Notes under the pieces: model-generated
The model's database searches: none
Told to the model about the DNA's origin: nothing
The model's input: the letters and a program-made list of their open reading frames with translations, nothing else
Assembly (NCBI GenBank): GCA_013365365.1
Contig: JABVXU010000001.1
Location: 372,001-436,000, forward strand
DNA: 64,000 bases
From: Cruorifilaria tuberocauda
Lineage: Eukaryota > Nematoda > Chromadorea > Rhabditida > Onchocercidae
Direction: 5' to 3'
Shown: piece by piece, positions 11,853 to 25,255 of the stretch
Layout: every line of letters begins with the position of its first letter
Position numbering within the stretch: position 1 is the stretch's first letter
Translations under genes and position numbers: made by a program

Positions 11853-14800
11853 TTAATATAGTCCACATCCTTTCAAATTAGCCTGAATAATCATATCGAT
11901 AACGCTGTCGAGAATTATCTGCAATTGGTTCGTATCTGTCGCACATGTTTGATGAACGTAAATTGTTTTTTCTGGATTTGCATTTAGAGCTTCGAACTTC
12001 TCTTCGATAAATCGTATTGAGTCATCATAGGTCTGTGGACCTGTTAACAGATATTTTCAATGGCTTCCAATTTTTTGAACTTTCAAAATTGTCCACAGTT
12101 TATTTGTTCTTAAATAAGAAGTTTACTTATATTTGGTGAAATTCAAATTTGAATAATGAACAAACCGTCATATTCAGGAAAAGCAATTTTGATTGAAACC
12201 CGCTTAATCTTCTCAATAAATAAGTCCTTTTTGTTGAGAAATAAAATTATTGACGTATTGATAAACCATCGACTATTACATATCGATTCAAATAATCGTA
12301 AACTTTCAATCATGCGATTCTGCATGCAAAAAAAGAGAATTTGCGGAATTGATTTTAAAAAGCTTTTAAAATAGAGTACAATGTCAGTTATCAAATTAGC
12401 GATATACGTTTCTGCCCGTGATCGCTCTAATTACCTCATTACCTCATTATGAAAGCGAAGACTCAATTACAAGAAAATATTATAAGCATGTCGGATTGCA
12501 ATTATCTCAATCGCCTATCCTGAAAATATCACTGACACAAATGTTTCACAGCTTACAATATAAGATTATGCTTCAGATTTATAATGTTAGATATCAGTGT
12601 TAATTTCAAGTTCGAGCTTTGAGTTTTGAACTTTATATTGTATCCTAAAATGTTAAAAGTTTCATCGCACAATATTCCATGATTCGAGACGTGTAAATGA
12701 TAAGAAGACTTAAACAGAAATGTGAATGCTAGAAGAAGTAAATACTTAAAATACGATTAAATTTCATAGATTGATTAAAAAACGATAAAAAAGTTAAAAT
12801 GGCAACCACTGAAAGACAGCTAATTTGAAAAAGAAATCGAAATAATAACGATGTCGTGCTAGAAGAATTAAGGCAAATTAAGAGAGGAAATCATACAGCT
12901 CCTCAATTAATCACTAATATAAAAACAGAATATTACTCGCCTATGCTAAATTCTGAAGGCGGAATTCGGGTTAGATGCAAAATCACTTTCCGACAAGACA
13001 GTAATGCATACAATCGTTGTTGAGAAGCTTTTATTGCATGAAACTGAACAATTGAAATCGAATTTAAATATATTTCACTTGCTTATGACAGTTGTTCGAA
13101 AGGTTATAAGCAAATTATTCGGAATTCCTAGTAATTACTGCTCTGTAAATTGTCTCAAGAAGACGAAGCATAACTAAAGTTCATATTAATTCCTTAAAAA
13201 AGATTTTTTAAAAATGAAAAGAGTAAATAATTGAGTTAAGACTATAATTTAGCTGCAAATTTTAGATCAGTGTGTAAATTCGAAATTTTTATAATTAGAG
13301 AATAATCAAATAAAAATGACCAATTTAATAGTTTGAAATCGAAATTAAAGATGAAATATTGTTTGATTGAGTGAGAAGAAATTATCAAATGAGAATGAAG
13401 AAGAATGAGAGAAAAAAATTTCTATGCACTTTTCTCAATTCTTAAATTTTAATTTTGAAAGAAATTTTACTCTATCTCAACTTGATCAATTTTATTAAAT
13501 TAATGTTAATTAAATTAATTAAATTATTAATATGAAAAATTTTGAATTACGAAGAGAAAATAATAAGTTGTGTAGGAATTTCTAAAAACATATAGAAAAT
13601 TTTCTCACACGTTAATCTTATCAATAAGAATTTATTTAAGGTATGAAATGATTTGACTGAAAGAAAGAGATGATCAATGAAATGACTGTAATGCAAAGAT
13701 TTGCTGTTACTGTGATTTACAGAACAATCAACGAATAAAACAGCTATATTAAACAGTTGTCAGGAAATATTTTTCCATTTTAGATGATGTCATTTTATAA
13801 GTACAATTAATCAAATCACTTCTTTATAATTGAATTCTAGCTTGACCCAATGATTTCTTCTGCTAATAAAAATAAATACTTCCATACCGTCGAAAAAATA
13901 ATACTTTGAAACAATTCAAGAAAAGTTTCGATTTTATATTATAAATTTGCGTAATTCTAGGATATGAAACAATCTGGAAATTTTTTGGAGAAAAGAACAA
14001 AAAGCTTTACCGTAGTTTCATCCTCAAAAAGCACTTGATCATACTGACTAATCGCAGCAATGAATATTATTGCGTTAACATCCTCAAAACAATGAATCCA
14101 TTTTTTGCGCTCCGAGCGTTGCCCGCCCACATCAAATATCCTGAAAATTACTTGAATAATCTAAGGAAGAAAGGAAAATTTATGGGATGAATGAAATTAG
14201 AAGATCAATTAACCATTTCCCTCTTTATTCAAATTTGAAGAAGCATTCTAACCGAGTTTTTTACATTTCAGATTTATTATTAGCATGCAAATTTATGCTT
14301 TCCTGGGTAATAAGAAAGTAAAGATGAAATAAAAAAAGAGGGAATTGAAATGCATTAGAGTCAAGGAGATATCATATATTCCGATTGATATTTCTCGAAC
14401 TTTTCACGCATGGGTTACATGACATTTCTTCGTTCTTACATCGATAAGCAAAAAAAGTGTTAAAAAAGTAAAAAAAATTCAAATATACTATTCTTTAATC
14501 GTTCTAATATTGACATCGCATTTTTTCATTTTACTATGCAAAAATATGTCCCGCCGAAAAAATTTATACGATTAAGTCATATTATATCTTCAATCTAAAA
14601 ACATTTGAAAGTTAAAAATTCATAGAAGAGAGCTGACTGTTCGCAGGTTAACTAAAAGTTCAGAAAAAATACCGGAAATCGACATTTTTCATTTTGAATT
14701 TCACTTCCACAATGCCTGTTGTCTTGATTCGACTGAGTAAAATATCTTGTTCAGTAGGCTTATAACCCGGAAATGAAACTCGATCCACGGAATCCAGAAA

Positions 14801-16402
14801 ACTTCAAAATTGTCATTTTAGGAGCGTTTTTATTTTTGAGGATCAGTTTCAGAAAATTACAATAAATAAGTTTATTTTCAATTACACTTTTAGCTAACGA
14901 AGTTCTAATTTTTATATAATTTGCTGAGATCTTAAATTTATCTTTTCGTTGATGCTAAAATCAATAAAAATCTTAATGATAAATATTTGAGCCAATTTCA
15001 AAATCTATTAAAATATTCCAGCAAGCGAAATATCGTTTAATATGATTCTGACCAAGTTATTTTGCACGTCGCCATGCGTTATCAATCCAAAGATCTTAAC
15101 TCAAATGAACTTAAAAAGTCTATATTGCAGCTGAAGAAAGCTATGGTACTATAATATATGTAAGATATTTACTAGGGAACAGATTCTGCTATTTGAAATT
15201 CATTTCCGCGCTCAAATGTATTCTTACGAACTTCTTTATCAGTCCATAAGTTTTTTAGTGCAGTAGTTAGCGCAGGTGTCAAAGGTTCTGACTCGTTACC
15301 TGACTTGATGACATCCATTACAATGCGAGCGTCATTCTATAAAATCTTTTTGAGGAATGAAACTTCCAAAATTCATCGTTTTTGCTATATAAGTAATGTC
15401 CGGAATAACAAAAAATGAAAATGCTAATCATTTTTGTTTTTCATTCAGTTAAAATTACTTTATCAAAATTTAAAATATAATTTGCAGGAGAAAGCAAGTC
15501 AACCCAAAGAAACTGTAATTTCCTTTATGTAATCATTGAAAGTTCGTTGGTTGAGATTTATATTTTTAAAAGACTTTAAATTATAAACCTCTCGTGCAGA
15601 ATTCTCAAATGGAATATTAAATCTTTCCATGCCTCTTAGAATATAAGCCATTCCTTGTACTATATTGTTGTAAATTACTGTTTTCTGTTGGTTTATTTCA
15701 TCTTCAGTGAATCCATCACTGTGCAACAACCTGAATGATAAAATTTCATTCAAAAGTAACAATCAGTCGTATTTTAATTTCATTAATTAGGAATGGATTC
15801 ATCTGAAAAATCGAAATGAATCAATTTTATTAAAAAATTAAGAAGAAACGAGTCTTTGCTGCAATAAAAGATGGACTTTTGCACTTAAATTGACTGAAGT
15901 TTTTATTTCTGTTGTACTTGCACTTCGCTTTGAATTCAAAACTGAAATAGAAAAATCCAGAAGCTTACTTCATTTGTTTGAGAACTGTACTTTTGCCGCA
16001 TTCACCAGGTCCTAAAAACCACTCCAATCATCTTATAAGTTGCAGGAAATTGCTAAACTTACTAATTGTGTAAATAATTTGATAATTAATTTTTTAATTT
16101 CTATTATTTGCAAGAAATCTATTATTAAATGTAATGAACTAGTATGTATTGCAAAATGGATGGATTGATATAAAAAAGTTCAACAATATGGCCACTGATC
16201 ATTAAATTATTTCAGCTGGATAATCAGAGCGTTAAAAATGAGTTAGCAACTTTAAAAAGGAAAAAGCGAATTGGAGTAACTAACCTAAAAGAAGTAATTT
16301 AACAGTATTCAGCTGTGCACTTCGACCCTGGATCATTTCCCGATCAATTGCTTTACTCTTTGCAACCATCGCTTTTTCTTCTTGACTTTGGCAGTTTCCC
16401 AT
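11853..16402 (-). CDS. Heterotrimeric G protein alpha subunit, Gi/o-like (nematode GPA type)
   Basis: GTP-binding alpha subunit that would relay seven-helix receptor signals at the plasma membrane. Eight exons on the minus strand splice perfectly: 16402-16285, 16011-15969, 15730-15589, 15336-15173, 14801-14673, 14140-14011, 12319-12166 and 12040-11853, giving 355 residues, the normal length. The N-terminus MGNC offers Gly2 for myristoylation and Cys4 for palmitoylation. The P-loop is GPGECGKS (residues 40-47). Switch I has SRIKTTG, switch [14 protein letters not shown], then NKKD and TCATDT for guanine recognition. It ends GCGLY, with the cysteine four from the end that pertussis toxin modifies in Gi/o proteins. 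The DVGGQ glutamine and switch-I arginine needed for GTP hydrolysis are present. Odd: P-loop Ala41 and Ser44 of most G-alphas are Pro and Cys. The N-terminus resembles the nematode-specific chemosensory GPA-2/GPA-3 class more than GOA-1, but the exact orthologue is not certain. Confidence 0.95.
13498..13535. repeat. AT-only near-palindrome in a G-alpha intron
   Basis: The string is built from repeated 'taattaaat' and 'attaa' units that read almost the same on both strands. It lies in the long seventh intron of the G-alpha gene (about 1.7 kb). It could form a cruciform, but such runs also arise by chance in AT-rich DNA. Confidence 0.4.
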
Positions 16403-19400
16403 TTTACCGTAGATTTTTTTTATGAATAAGAGAATATAGTTTTGCTAATTAATAAGACGTAGCATATAATTTTTAATTCTATTAATTTTAATTTTAATAG
16501 AATTAAGATTATGATACATACCAGGACTGCATCATTGAAAATATCACCATTTATATATTCACTTCATAGTTCTGAAAAAATTAATTAGATGATGCTTCTA
16601 CGTTGATGAATTAATTCAAGAGCTTTTGATAAATCATCTTCAACCGCAATTTGTTTTGTACTTTGATTCGTCTTAAATCAAGACAAATTCAAAGATTTGA
16701 TCAACTTGTGATTCTCATATTACAGTTAGAAATACTGACTGCATCTAAAGTTTGAAATAAATGAAGTTCATTCCACTTTTTGTATCGTATAAAATAGAAC
16801 ATGGCTGGAAATGAGTGGACATAAAAGACAATGAAACTAAACAGGAAACGAAAGAAAACTTAGCATTAGACATACCTTTCTTTTACTATTATTGTGGATA
16901 ACATGATTATAAAAAACGGAATCATTTCAATCTATAAATTTTTAATGAGACTTAATTCCAACTCAGAATTCAACTATGTAAGATTTCATTAAGGATGGTA
17001 TTTAAATAGATTTTATATCCAATTTTCTGAATTATTACAGAAATTCTTATTAGTTGAGAGGTAGAGAAAACGAAATAAAAAAAACTTCAATTTCAAGTAA
17101 TCAGAGCTCATTTGATTTGAAATTTCATACATTCAATTGCATTTGTGTTATCCACAAATATGTTTGAAAAAGCCATTTCATTTATTTTTAATCAGTGATG
17201 CTATTCAAAGTTAATTCAAAACCGATCGATGATTTTTTCGAAACTAAAAAACTTTGAATAAAGAAGAAACTTTGTTCGGTAATAAAAGTGGGAAATTTTC
17301 AAATCACTCAAGAGATAATAATTGTCTTACTGAGTGTTAATTTTAAAATTATGCTTTTCTTTTGGATTTTTCCCACAAAAAAGAGACTATTTTTATAAAG
17401 AGGAAAGTACAGCGCATGTAATTAAAAAATAGAAATTGGTGACAATGATTTCCTTTTGCAGTTTTCAGCTTTGAAAATTCGTAGTAAATCTTAAATAAAA
17501 AAATTCGGTAATGAAGTTGTATATGAATTAAGTAATTTGGAATTTTAGAGATGAATGGATAAAGCTGGAAGTACTCAAGCACCAAAAATTTTCTAGACGC
17601 CATTCAATATTTATAAATGTTTAAAATAATCCTTTTAAAAAGAAGTTTAAAATTTTTTATGAGTGAACTTGTTAAAAAAATCGCACTAAAATTGTTATGT
17701 ATGAGATTTGGTAGAAACATCTAATGATTTTCTTCTTTCATATCTCAAAAATTTTAAATTGACAATGGAAAAAATTTGTAGGAAATTTGATAAATTTTTT
17801 TTTGATATTGAATTTTAATATGGCCTTCGACAAAAATAAGGAACGGTATAAACAACTACGCTATCATTGTCATTTGTTTCTGTATGTTTGTAAACATGTA
17901 AATAGGGAAGGAATTATTTGTTTCAGATTGGAGTAAATTCGGTATCAGAGAAAATTTCCTGCTTCTAAAGACTCAAATTAATTATGAAGTACTCATATAA
18001 ATGAAGCGGAAATCTTCCAGATCGTTACTGTAAAATTTCCATCTTTCAGAATTAGTCATATAAAAATTGAATTGTGGCAGCTTAAGTAAAAATGTAACAA
18101 ATAAATAACAATTATTATGAGCTACACTCATAATTGCTACTTTTCGTGCAAATTATCTTTTACAAATTTCACAAATCTCGCACCAACTCCACAATGATTA
18201 TTCATTAATAAAATGGTGCATTCTCATCCAAAACATCATGAACGTTTCAGAACTTTTCAAAAATAAATGCTAACTTTTGAAAAGATTTTTTAAAAAGGAT
18301 AAAGAGAGAAAGGGAGGAATGCGGGGAGTTTGAATGATGGAATGATCAAGCTCATTGAAACATGTGCATGTGTCGGATTGTATTTTCATGATGGGATAGA
18401 TGGATAGGTGGTGGAGAGCAAAGAGCAGCTAATATATTCCGCCGCTTCGTTTGTTTCACGATATTGAGGCTGATTACAGAAGGTAGTGATATCCATAAAT
18501 CAAGACATCTGTCCTCCGCTTCATCACCGTGACAACCTAAATATGCTTGTCTACACCAATAATAGCCGTGTAGAGAGTTGTTATTATTATCATTATAATT
18601 ATAATTACTATTGTTATTTTCATTATTATTAATGTTTTTATACATATATGTATAATGACGAAAGAGAGAGAGAGAGAGACAGACGACCATTTTCGTGAAA
18701 AATACTTGTTTTTTCCAACGGTTCAGCAATTTTTTCCTGAATATAGAAGATGCCAACTTCATTTCAGCAATCCACAGCATGACACTTCAAGGCATTGCTT
18801 ACATCTGAATACAGAATGCGATAACCGTAATGAATCTCGCAGTCTCAGACTTGCTTATTTCAGGAGTTGGAAAATCAACTCAGGCAGCTTTAATTTGCAA
18901 CACGACCCTTATCTTATCAAATATTCTTTTTCCAATAAAATACTAAAAATGAATACCAACCTATTTAGCGTTTCATTTCAACAAATTACACAGAACTGCA
19001 AGTCGAAATGCATGCATCACTACGAAACTGCATCTAGAAAATACAATAATATTCTAGCAAAAAATTTTCAAAAACCCCTTATGCTATAACTTGAGCAATA
19101 ATCTATTACCAAAACCAAACCTCTATTTCATCAAAAAACTGATCTAGTATAACGGTAGTTTTAAATGTTCTTGATATCTGCACATTAGTTTTACCTTCTT
19201 ATATGCTGCAATTGAAAATTTCTGCTTTCAAGATCTCATTGACAAAAAACTAGCGAAATTTACATGCTTGTTTCTTTAATCTGTCAATATTTATATATAG
19301 ACTGTAAAACAAAACAATTTTCCATTCAATTTTGTTTTTTAATGTAATATTGCGAGCGACAACGAAAAAAAGTAACAAAATCTTACTTTAAAAATTAATT

Positions 19401-19783
19401 GAACTGAAAGGATCCAGAAAAAAGCAATAATTGATGATAAGAGATATACAAGCCTAAGCCTGCTGAAGGATACTAAAACAACATTGACAGCAAGCCAAGT
19501 GAGCTTAATTATAATGATTTCTTCAAATACAAAATCCTAAAGTAATATCGCTTGAAATACAATATCAGTCATCACTCAATGTAGCCATAGTGCTTTATCT
19601 GGCTAAATAGTGAAAATGGATAGATAAAATATTCCGACCAACTTGCTTAGAATCTCAGCCTTATGTTTTTCGAAATATGATTATTTCCCCGAAATTTATG
19701 TATTAATTTCATGGAAATAAATGATATCCATTATTAATAAACCAATTTAATGAAAAAAATTGGCATTAATTTAAAAAAAGCAA
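16403..19783. other. Intergenic region between G-alpha start and CSN1 stop
   Basis: Both flanking genes are on the minus strand, so this 3.4 kb should include the G-alpha promoter. Close to the G-alpha ATG, at 16473-16506, an 11-base perfect stem (ttaattctatt paired with aatagaattaa) encloses a T-rich loop. Two overlapping open frames of over 140 codons, one per strand, occur at 18352-18780 (-) and 18655-19089 (+), around a microsatellite. Neither has a recognisable domain. Confidence 0.4.
18579..18681. repeat. Compound microsatellite (ATT-rich followed by AG repeat)
   Basis: A run rich in 'tta' and 'att' triplets (about 18579-18643) is followed by tacatatatg and then about nine AG units (18663-18681). 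It creates artificial open frames on both strands, including an Asn/Tyr-rich stretch on the minus strand and an Arg-Glu repeat on the plus strand. Confidence 0.8.
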
Positions 19784-22700
19784 TCATTCATTGACTCTAT
19801 CACAACCATCAATATCAGAAACTGCATCTTTCAGAAATGAAGGAGTTGGTTGATCATTTGAATGTTGCTGCAATATTACTTCCTGAGAATTCTCATTACC
19901 GGCAATTATTGAAGAGGATGCTTCAGGGAGCGATTTTTCAATCGCAGGTGCAATTTCCACGTTCTCCCTTCTCAACGCATTAGTCTAAAATAGGATCCAG
20001 TTAAAGTTCAGGAGAATTAAAATCACCTCTCAGATCATTAGAAATGCTGACAGATTTATCTCATATCAGTGCAACAACCTTAGGTACTTCATTTGAACTA
20101 TCTGCTTCAGCAGCTTGCGACGAATTGGTTGGATTAAAAGTGGCACGAGCAGAACCAAACAGACGTGACATCAGACTTCTAGTAGGTCCTAAAACACAGA
20201 TATTTAAAAACAAATTATGATTTCAACTTGTCACAATTTGCAAAATATTGAAAGGAAAATTTAGCAAAACGAACCTGGTAATTGACTTGTTGAGCAGCTT
20301 GCTATACTATCGCTTGCGCTACCTAAAACTCTAGTGTTTACTAAGAAATTTTTTGAAAATTTCAAATTTTTTTCAGAACCAAAGAATTTATTGGAACAAA
20401 AATATCCGAAATCGTTCTTCTTGTTGATCAAATAAGATGTGAAAAGTTTGTGTTGAGACAGATCTTTAACATTTGAAATAATTATATGTAATAATGTAAA
20501 ATATTAGAAAAGAGCATATCTGCTGACCAGCACATATTTTACGTTCCGACAGTTCGTCAGTTGCAGAAGATCCCTGGAGAGGACGACGTCTATTACGTGC
20601 ACCGTTTTCTGCTTGTCCAACTATTATTTGCGCTTGATGTAGCGCGGCCCGCAGTAAGATATCCAAAATGTTACGATGCATCGCATTACTAACTTCTATA
20701 AGCCTTAAAAATAATCGAATCAAAATCGTTCAACTAGAAGACGCATTCTTACACACAAATGTCTCGAAATTATTATCAGAAGCTTCATAAAATGCAACTT
20801 CAAATATTAACCCTAGACTAACGCTGTGCTAAAAACATACTCATTATAGGTAGTCGTAACTTGGTTTTCGACTTTCGCGTACAATTTTTTGCAAAATGAA
20901 TCGATCCTTGCAGATATTTCGTTTTTCGCAATTAATTTAACAAGCTCGTTTTCCAGCTGTAATAATTTTTTCTACAAATAATATTAAATATATTCCAATA
21001 ATTTTTCTTTGAAATGATTATTAAGACCAAAAAAAGAAATCAAGTCCTAAAATAACCTAAGAGAAATGCATTTGATTCTTCTAAAAAAATTATGCAAATG
21101 TCCAAAGTAAATTTTTGATTGAAAAATGATTGAAACGGTTACCTCACCAACATGAACACGAAATATAACAGCCATTTTGTTCATATCAGCAACCGCATAC
21201 GGCGTAAAATACTGTACAATTGCTCTTCGGCGAATTAAATAATAGAGCTCCTTTACATGCGACCAAAGATGCATATTTAAAAGAAGTTGATCACGAATCT
21301 AAAGAAAGTTTCTCTGAAAGAGAAGTAAACCGAAGAATTCCAGAAAATATGTTTTACACATACAATCTGAAATTCCGAATATTACCAAAGTGGATTGCGC
21401 AAAATGAAAAAAATAAAACATTTTTAAACACCATTCAATTTTCAGATGTAGAAATTGAATATCTTATTAACAAGCAGTTCAGTAACAGATTCCATTCAAT
21501 CCTCTGTAGATTTCTTCTGAGAAAGATATAGTAAAAGATAGTTGTCGAATCTTGACCTTCTGTTAAGATTATTCAGTCCTAACTTAAGAGAAATTTTTCT
21601 TTCGTTATTAGTAATAAGTAAAAATATGGGATGATTTTTTATCAATTCGTTAAAATATTTTCACTTTCATACGATTATTTCCATAATGTAAAAATTTCGG
21701 AAAAAACGTAAAGCTGAAAAAAAATTGATGAAGAACATACCTCCTCCAAAATATCAAAACAGATTCCAAATTGACTTTTTACAAATTTTTGCAGTAATTC
21801 AATAAGTTTTGGTTCCGCTTCGAGGAATTTCCAAAACATTAAACTCCCCAGAACTTTTTCTTTCAATTCTGACCGACTAAAAGTTGCTAATGCACAAATG
21901 GTACCGAACAAAACAACATCTTTAGTAGCCAGTAAAGTTGGGTAATCAAAATAATCAAATTCAATCTGAAAGGATAATTGTTAAATAGTTAGCATTGATT
22001 TCAAAGTATAGAAATTTCTCCCTTTAAAGATGGAGTTTAATAAAACACATCAAAGTTTACAAGCAGTACTATCTTTCAGCACTGTTATTTCAGCACTTCA
22101 TACTTTGCTTGTCATTATTTATATCTGAATTATTCATACTTTGCTCAAGCATTATGTAAACTTTACCAATGAATACCTTCAAACATTTCTCAGCTACTAG
22201 TCTATAATTTTTCATGTAAAGATGATTTAAAGCAGCAACTGCTCCAGCTTTAGCCTTTGCAGTATCAATTATTTCCTTCATATTCCTAGTAGCTGCATAA
22301 GTTGAATTTGCAGCCAAACGACCAGGTCGACTCGTTGATGTTGCTGCCACACTTTCCACTTCCATTGCTTCAACTGCAAAAATAACTAAATGGGTTAATT
22401 TTCAAAAAAGTTTCTGAATAACCTCAAAGAGATATTTACATTGAATAATTCATTTACTCCATAAATATAAGATATATAATTAAAAAAATATGTAAGAAGG
22501 TTCAGCACGATGAACAAAGTGATAAATATAACTTTTACTTATGTTATTAAAAAATCTACTCCTGATCTGAAATAGTTTTTTTCGATACATGATTATGAAA
22601 ACTTCAACTGGATGTGTATTTATTTTTAAATCAGAAAATTCACTTCAATAATTCTTGTTAAAGTACACACATATGCAATAAAATTAGGTTTGAGTAAATC

Positions 22701-24623
22701 GGATAATGGTTGAGATTTTGAAACTATCTACTTTAAACTAATTTCTTAGTTTAAATCTTTCGAGAGGAAAAAAAGCATGGAAAAGCATATTTGAAAAGCA
22801 TACTGAGAGCTCTTTCGACCTGCGTAAGGAGGGGTTCTACTCGATGCCAGTGATTAAGATATATCGTCACCTCTATCCAGCTCATCAGCATCTATAACAG
22901 AGAAAAGTATTGCAAACATTTTTAACTAAGAAATTAGAAAAAATTTACGGGAACAATCCCTCAGATTAATTCTTTTCTCGCACATAAGTTTAAAACAAAA
23001 CTAACCCTATCAGGAACATCACAACCGCAACTGATTTTGAGAAAGATTTAAGTCCAACAGTAGAGTAAAGAATTGAAAGAAAAAGAATGATTCTACGGTT
23101 GACAATGAGTTCAACTGTTAGTACCACAAGGAATGTAGAGTCACAAATATCAAACAGATTAAGCGCATTGTATACTGTAGTGTGAAACAAATCTTCAGAG
23201 AGACCTCAATTATATGTTTTGGTGAAGTACAATACTCTCGTATTCCACGACCATAGAGTTTAGCAGCTTCTTGCAGTTGCCCCATAGCGACCTGCTGCTC
23301 AAAAAGATCACGCATGGTGCGCCTCGCAGACTCCTACATTTAATTTTTTATGAGAAGCAATAACTTTCAAAGACTCTAAATTTATATGGTAAAAATAATA
23401 GTAAGCTTTTTATTGAATCAAGAATTCCTACTTCAGTAGCTTACCTTAACACCTTCCTCCTTTTGCCTTTTAAATTCAACTGCAAGCATATCCAAACGAG
23501 CCTGTGATTTTGCTGTGGTTGTATCCATCCATTGTGAATTCAGTCGAGGTAAATCATCAGCAGTATTCATATCCGCAGATATACCACCTGAGTGTAATTC
23601 AAGAGGTGCTGCACGTAGAGAATTTAAGCGATGATGAGCTGCTAGATATACTTGTACATTTGAAGTATGCTGCAAACTAAAACAATCGACTTCTCGTAAT
23701 TTTGAATTCCTTATAATAATATAGCTTTTGTTCATTAATTCAAGTATTACTGGTATTAAATTTATTTTTACAATTCCAGCCCTTCTTTTGCAAAAGGAGA
23801 AATTTTTAAAAAAAAGATGAAATAAACGGAATAGCTACCTCGACAACATAATTGATAAGCATAATTAATGAATCTTTTTGCAGTGGAGGACAAGTATCAG
23901 ATATGAACAATAATCGATTAATCAATGCATAACCTACAATGATTTACACTGAAACATTTTTGAATATAAATCAAACCCGCATATTTTCCTATTATGACAT
24001 ATATGTCTTCACAGAATCGATCCTAAAGTAAAACGCTTTCAATCATACTGCGGACCGCAGAAAGGCATTTTGTAACAATTGATTATGATAAGCAGCAACA
24101 TTTTTCTTCCTACTAAATTAACTACAAATTAAATTAGCTGCAAAATAATATTTCAAAAATGACATTTTACATTTATCTACTCCACTGCATGGCCTAAAAA
24201 TTTGTCCAGCCAAACATAAAATATTCATGTTTCTTAAAATTCGGTTTTATAATGAAAGGTTAAGATTGTTTCGATGAAATAAACAAGGTTGCAGTAACTC
24301 AATAATATTACCTGTATAACTAGTTCGAATTGCTTCCAAATCGAATGGTACGGAATTTACAATGTTCTGTACAAGAGTCGGTACAACAGATATTTTCTGA
24401 AGAGTACTACCTGCAACATACTAAAATAAGTATCTAACTTTTGATGGATGCAAATAGTAATAAGACCAAGTTAACCATTTTCTCCAGGAAGTATAGGTGA
24501 AATCATAGGTTGACCAACAAATTCATCATCAACTTCATTTGCATTGTTCAGATCGAAATCGGTATCGTCTATAGGTTCCTCCACGTGGGCATCCATCGCT
24601 TCGTCCGGATCTGGCACCGACAT
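19784..24623 (-). CDS. csn-1: COP9 signalosome subunit 1 (CSN1/GPS1)
   Basis: Scaffold subunit of the COP9 signalosome, which removes NEDD8 from cullins and so controls cullin-RING ubiquitin ligases. Fourteen minus-strand exons splice in phase from ATG 24623 to a stop at 19784, giving about 670 residues. Family blocks in order: FDLEAIRTSYTG, YALINRLLFISDTCPPLQ, SQARLDMLAVEFKRQKEEG, EAAKLYGRGIREYCTSPKH, MSWIEVTIYLNHWHRV, VVLFGTICALATFSRSEL, then a PCI domain (about residues 333-500: LNMHLWSHVKELYYLIRRRA, VQYFTPYAVADMNKMA, EISARIDS). Human CSN1 ends shortly after this region. Here a further roughly 140 residues, rich in Ser, Asn and Ala, follow in four more exons. Introns are short. The upstream in-frame ATG at 24701 is less likely, because family-like acidic sequence begins at MSVPDPDE. 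The orthology is convincing; the exact tail is by splice-phase reasoning. Confidence 0.93.
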
Positions 24624-25255
24624 CCTTCCTATCTCTTTACTTGCAACAAATTTATTCCTGAATAAAAAAACTGCTTGGGACTTGAGAGGATACTGAAACA
24701 AATACGCTGAGAGGAAGAGAAAAGCTGCAATAAACAGAAAAGAATTCGTTCTTTCGCATTAAAATTTCAGTTGAATAACACCATTACAAAAAGAGTGACG
24801 ATAAAAACAGATATTTTGTCCGCATTAAATTATCATGTTACTTTGATACTATAGAACGAAAAGCAAAGAAAATTTAATAGTAAAACTAGTAGTTCAAATC
24901 TTAGGTCAAGCGCAACATACCTAATCAAAGATCAGAAATGATAACAGCTCGTAGACAGCCTGACCTTCAACACTGCATCAGAATTAGCGATACCGACCAC
25001 ACCATCCAATCAAAACCAAATCTCGCTGTATCCCCAATAAGCACGCATGTAGTATTTTGAATGAAATGTATTGTTTGTTATCCTTTGTGTCCAGATTTCG
25101 ATGTTTCTTTCTTAATTTTCCAGATTCTCCCCGTGAAGATAAGGAATTAGTTCATTAATTAAATTGCGATTGATTCTCTCTTTCTTTAATATTTAATCAT
25201 AGAACATTAGTTAGAATTTCTCATAGAAGAAAAAATTTTTTAGAACAAATGTGAT
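24624..25255. promoter_or_regulatory. Shared divergent promoter region of CSN1 and E(z)
   Basis: The two genes start head to head with about 630 bases between initiators, so both promoters must lie here unless trans-splicing hides longer leaders. The segment near 24,940-25,040 is visibly richer in C and G than its surroundings and contains a CCAAT motif ('catccaatcaaaacc'). I see no TATA box in a convincing position. Bidirectional control is inferred from layout only. Confidence 0.45.

Noticed and set aside
15499..15588. Extension of the G-alpha exon ending at 15589 into [14 protein letters not shown] and beyond
   Set aside because: Ending at a GTTTAT donor after SARE and joining to NDARIV restores both the phase and the family alignment; the extra frame is intron read-through.
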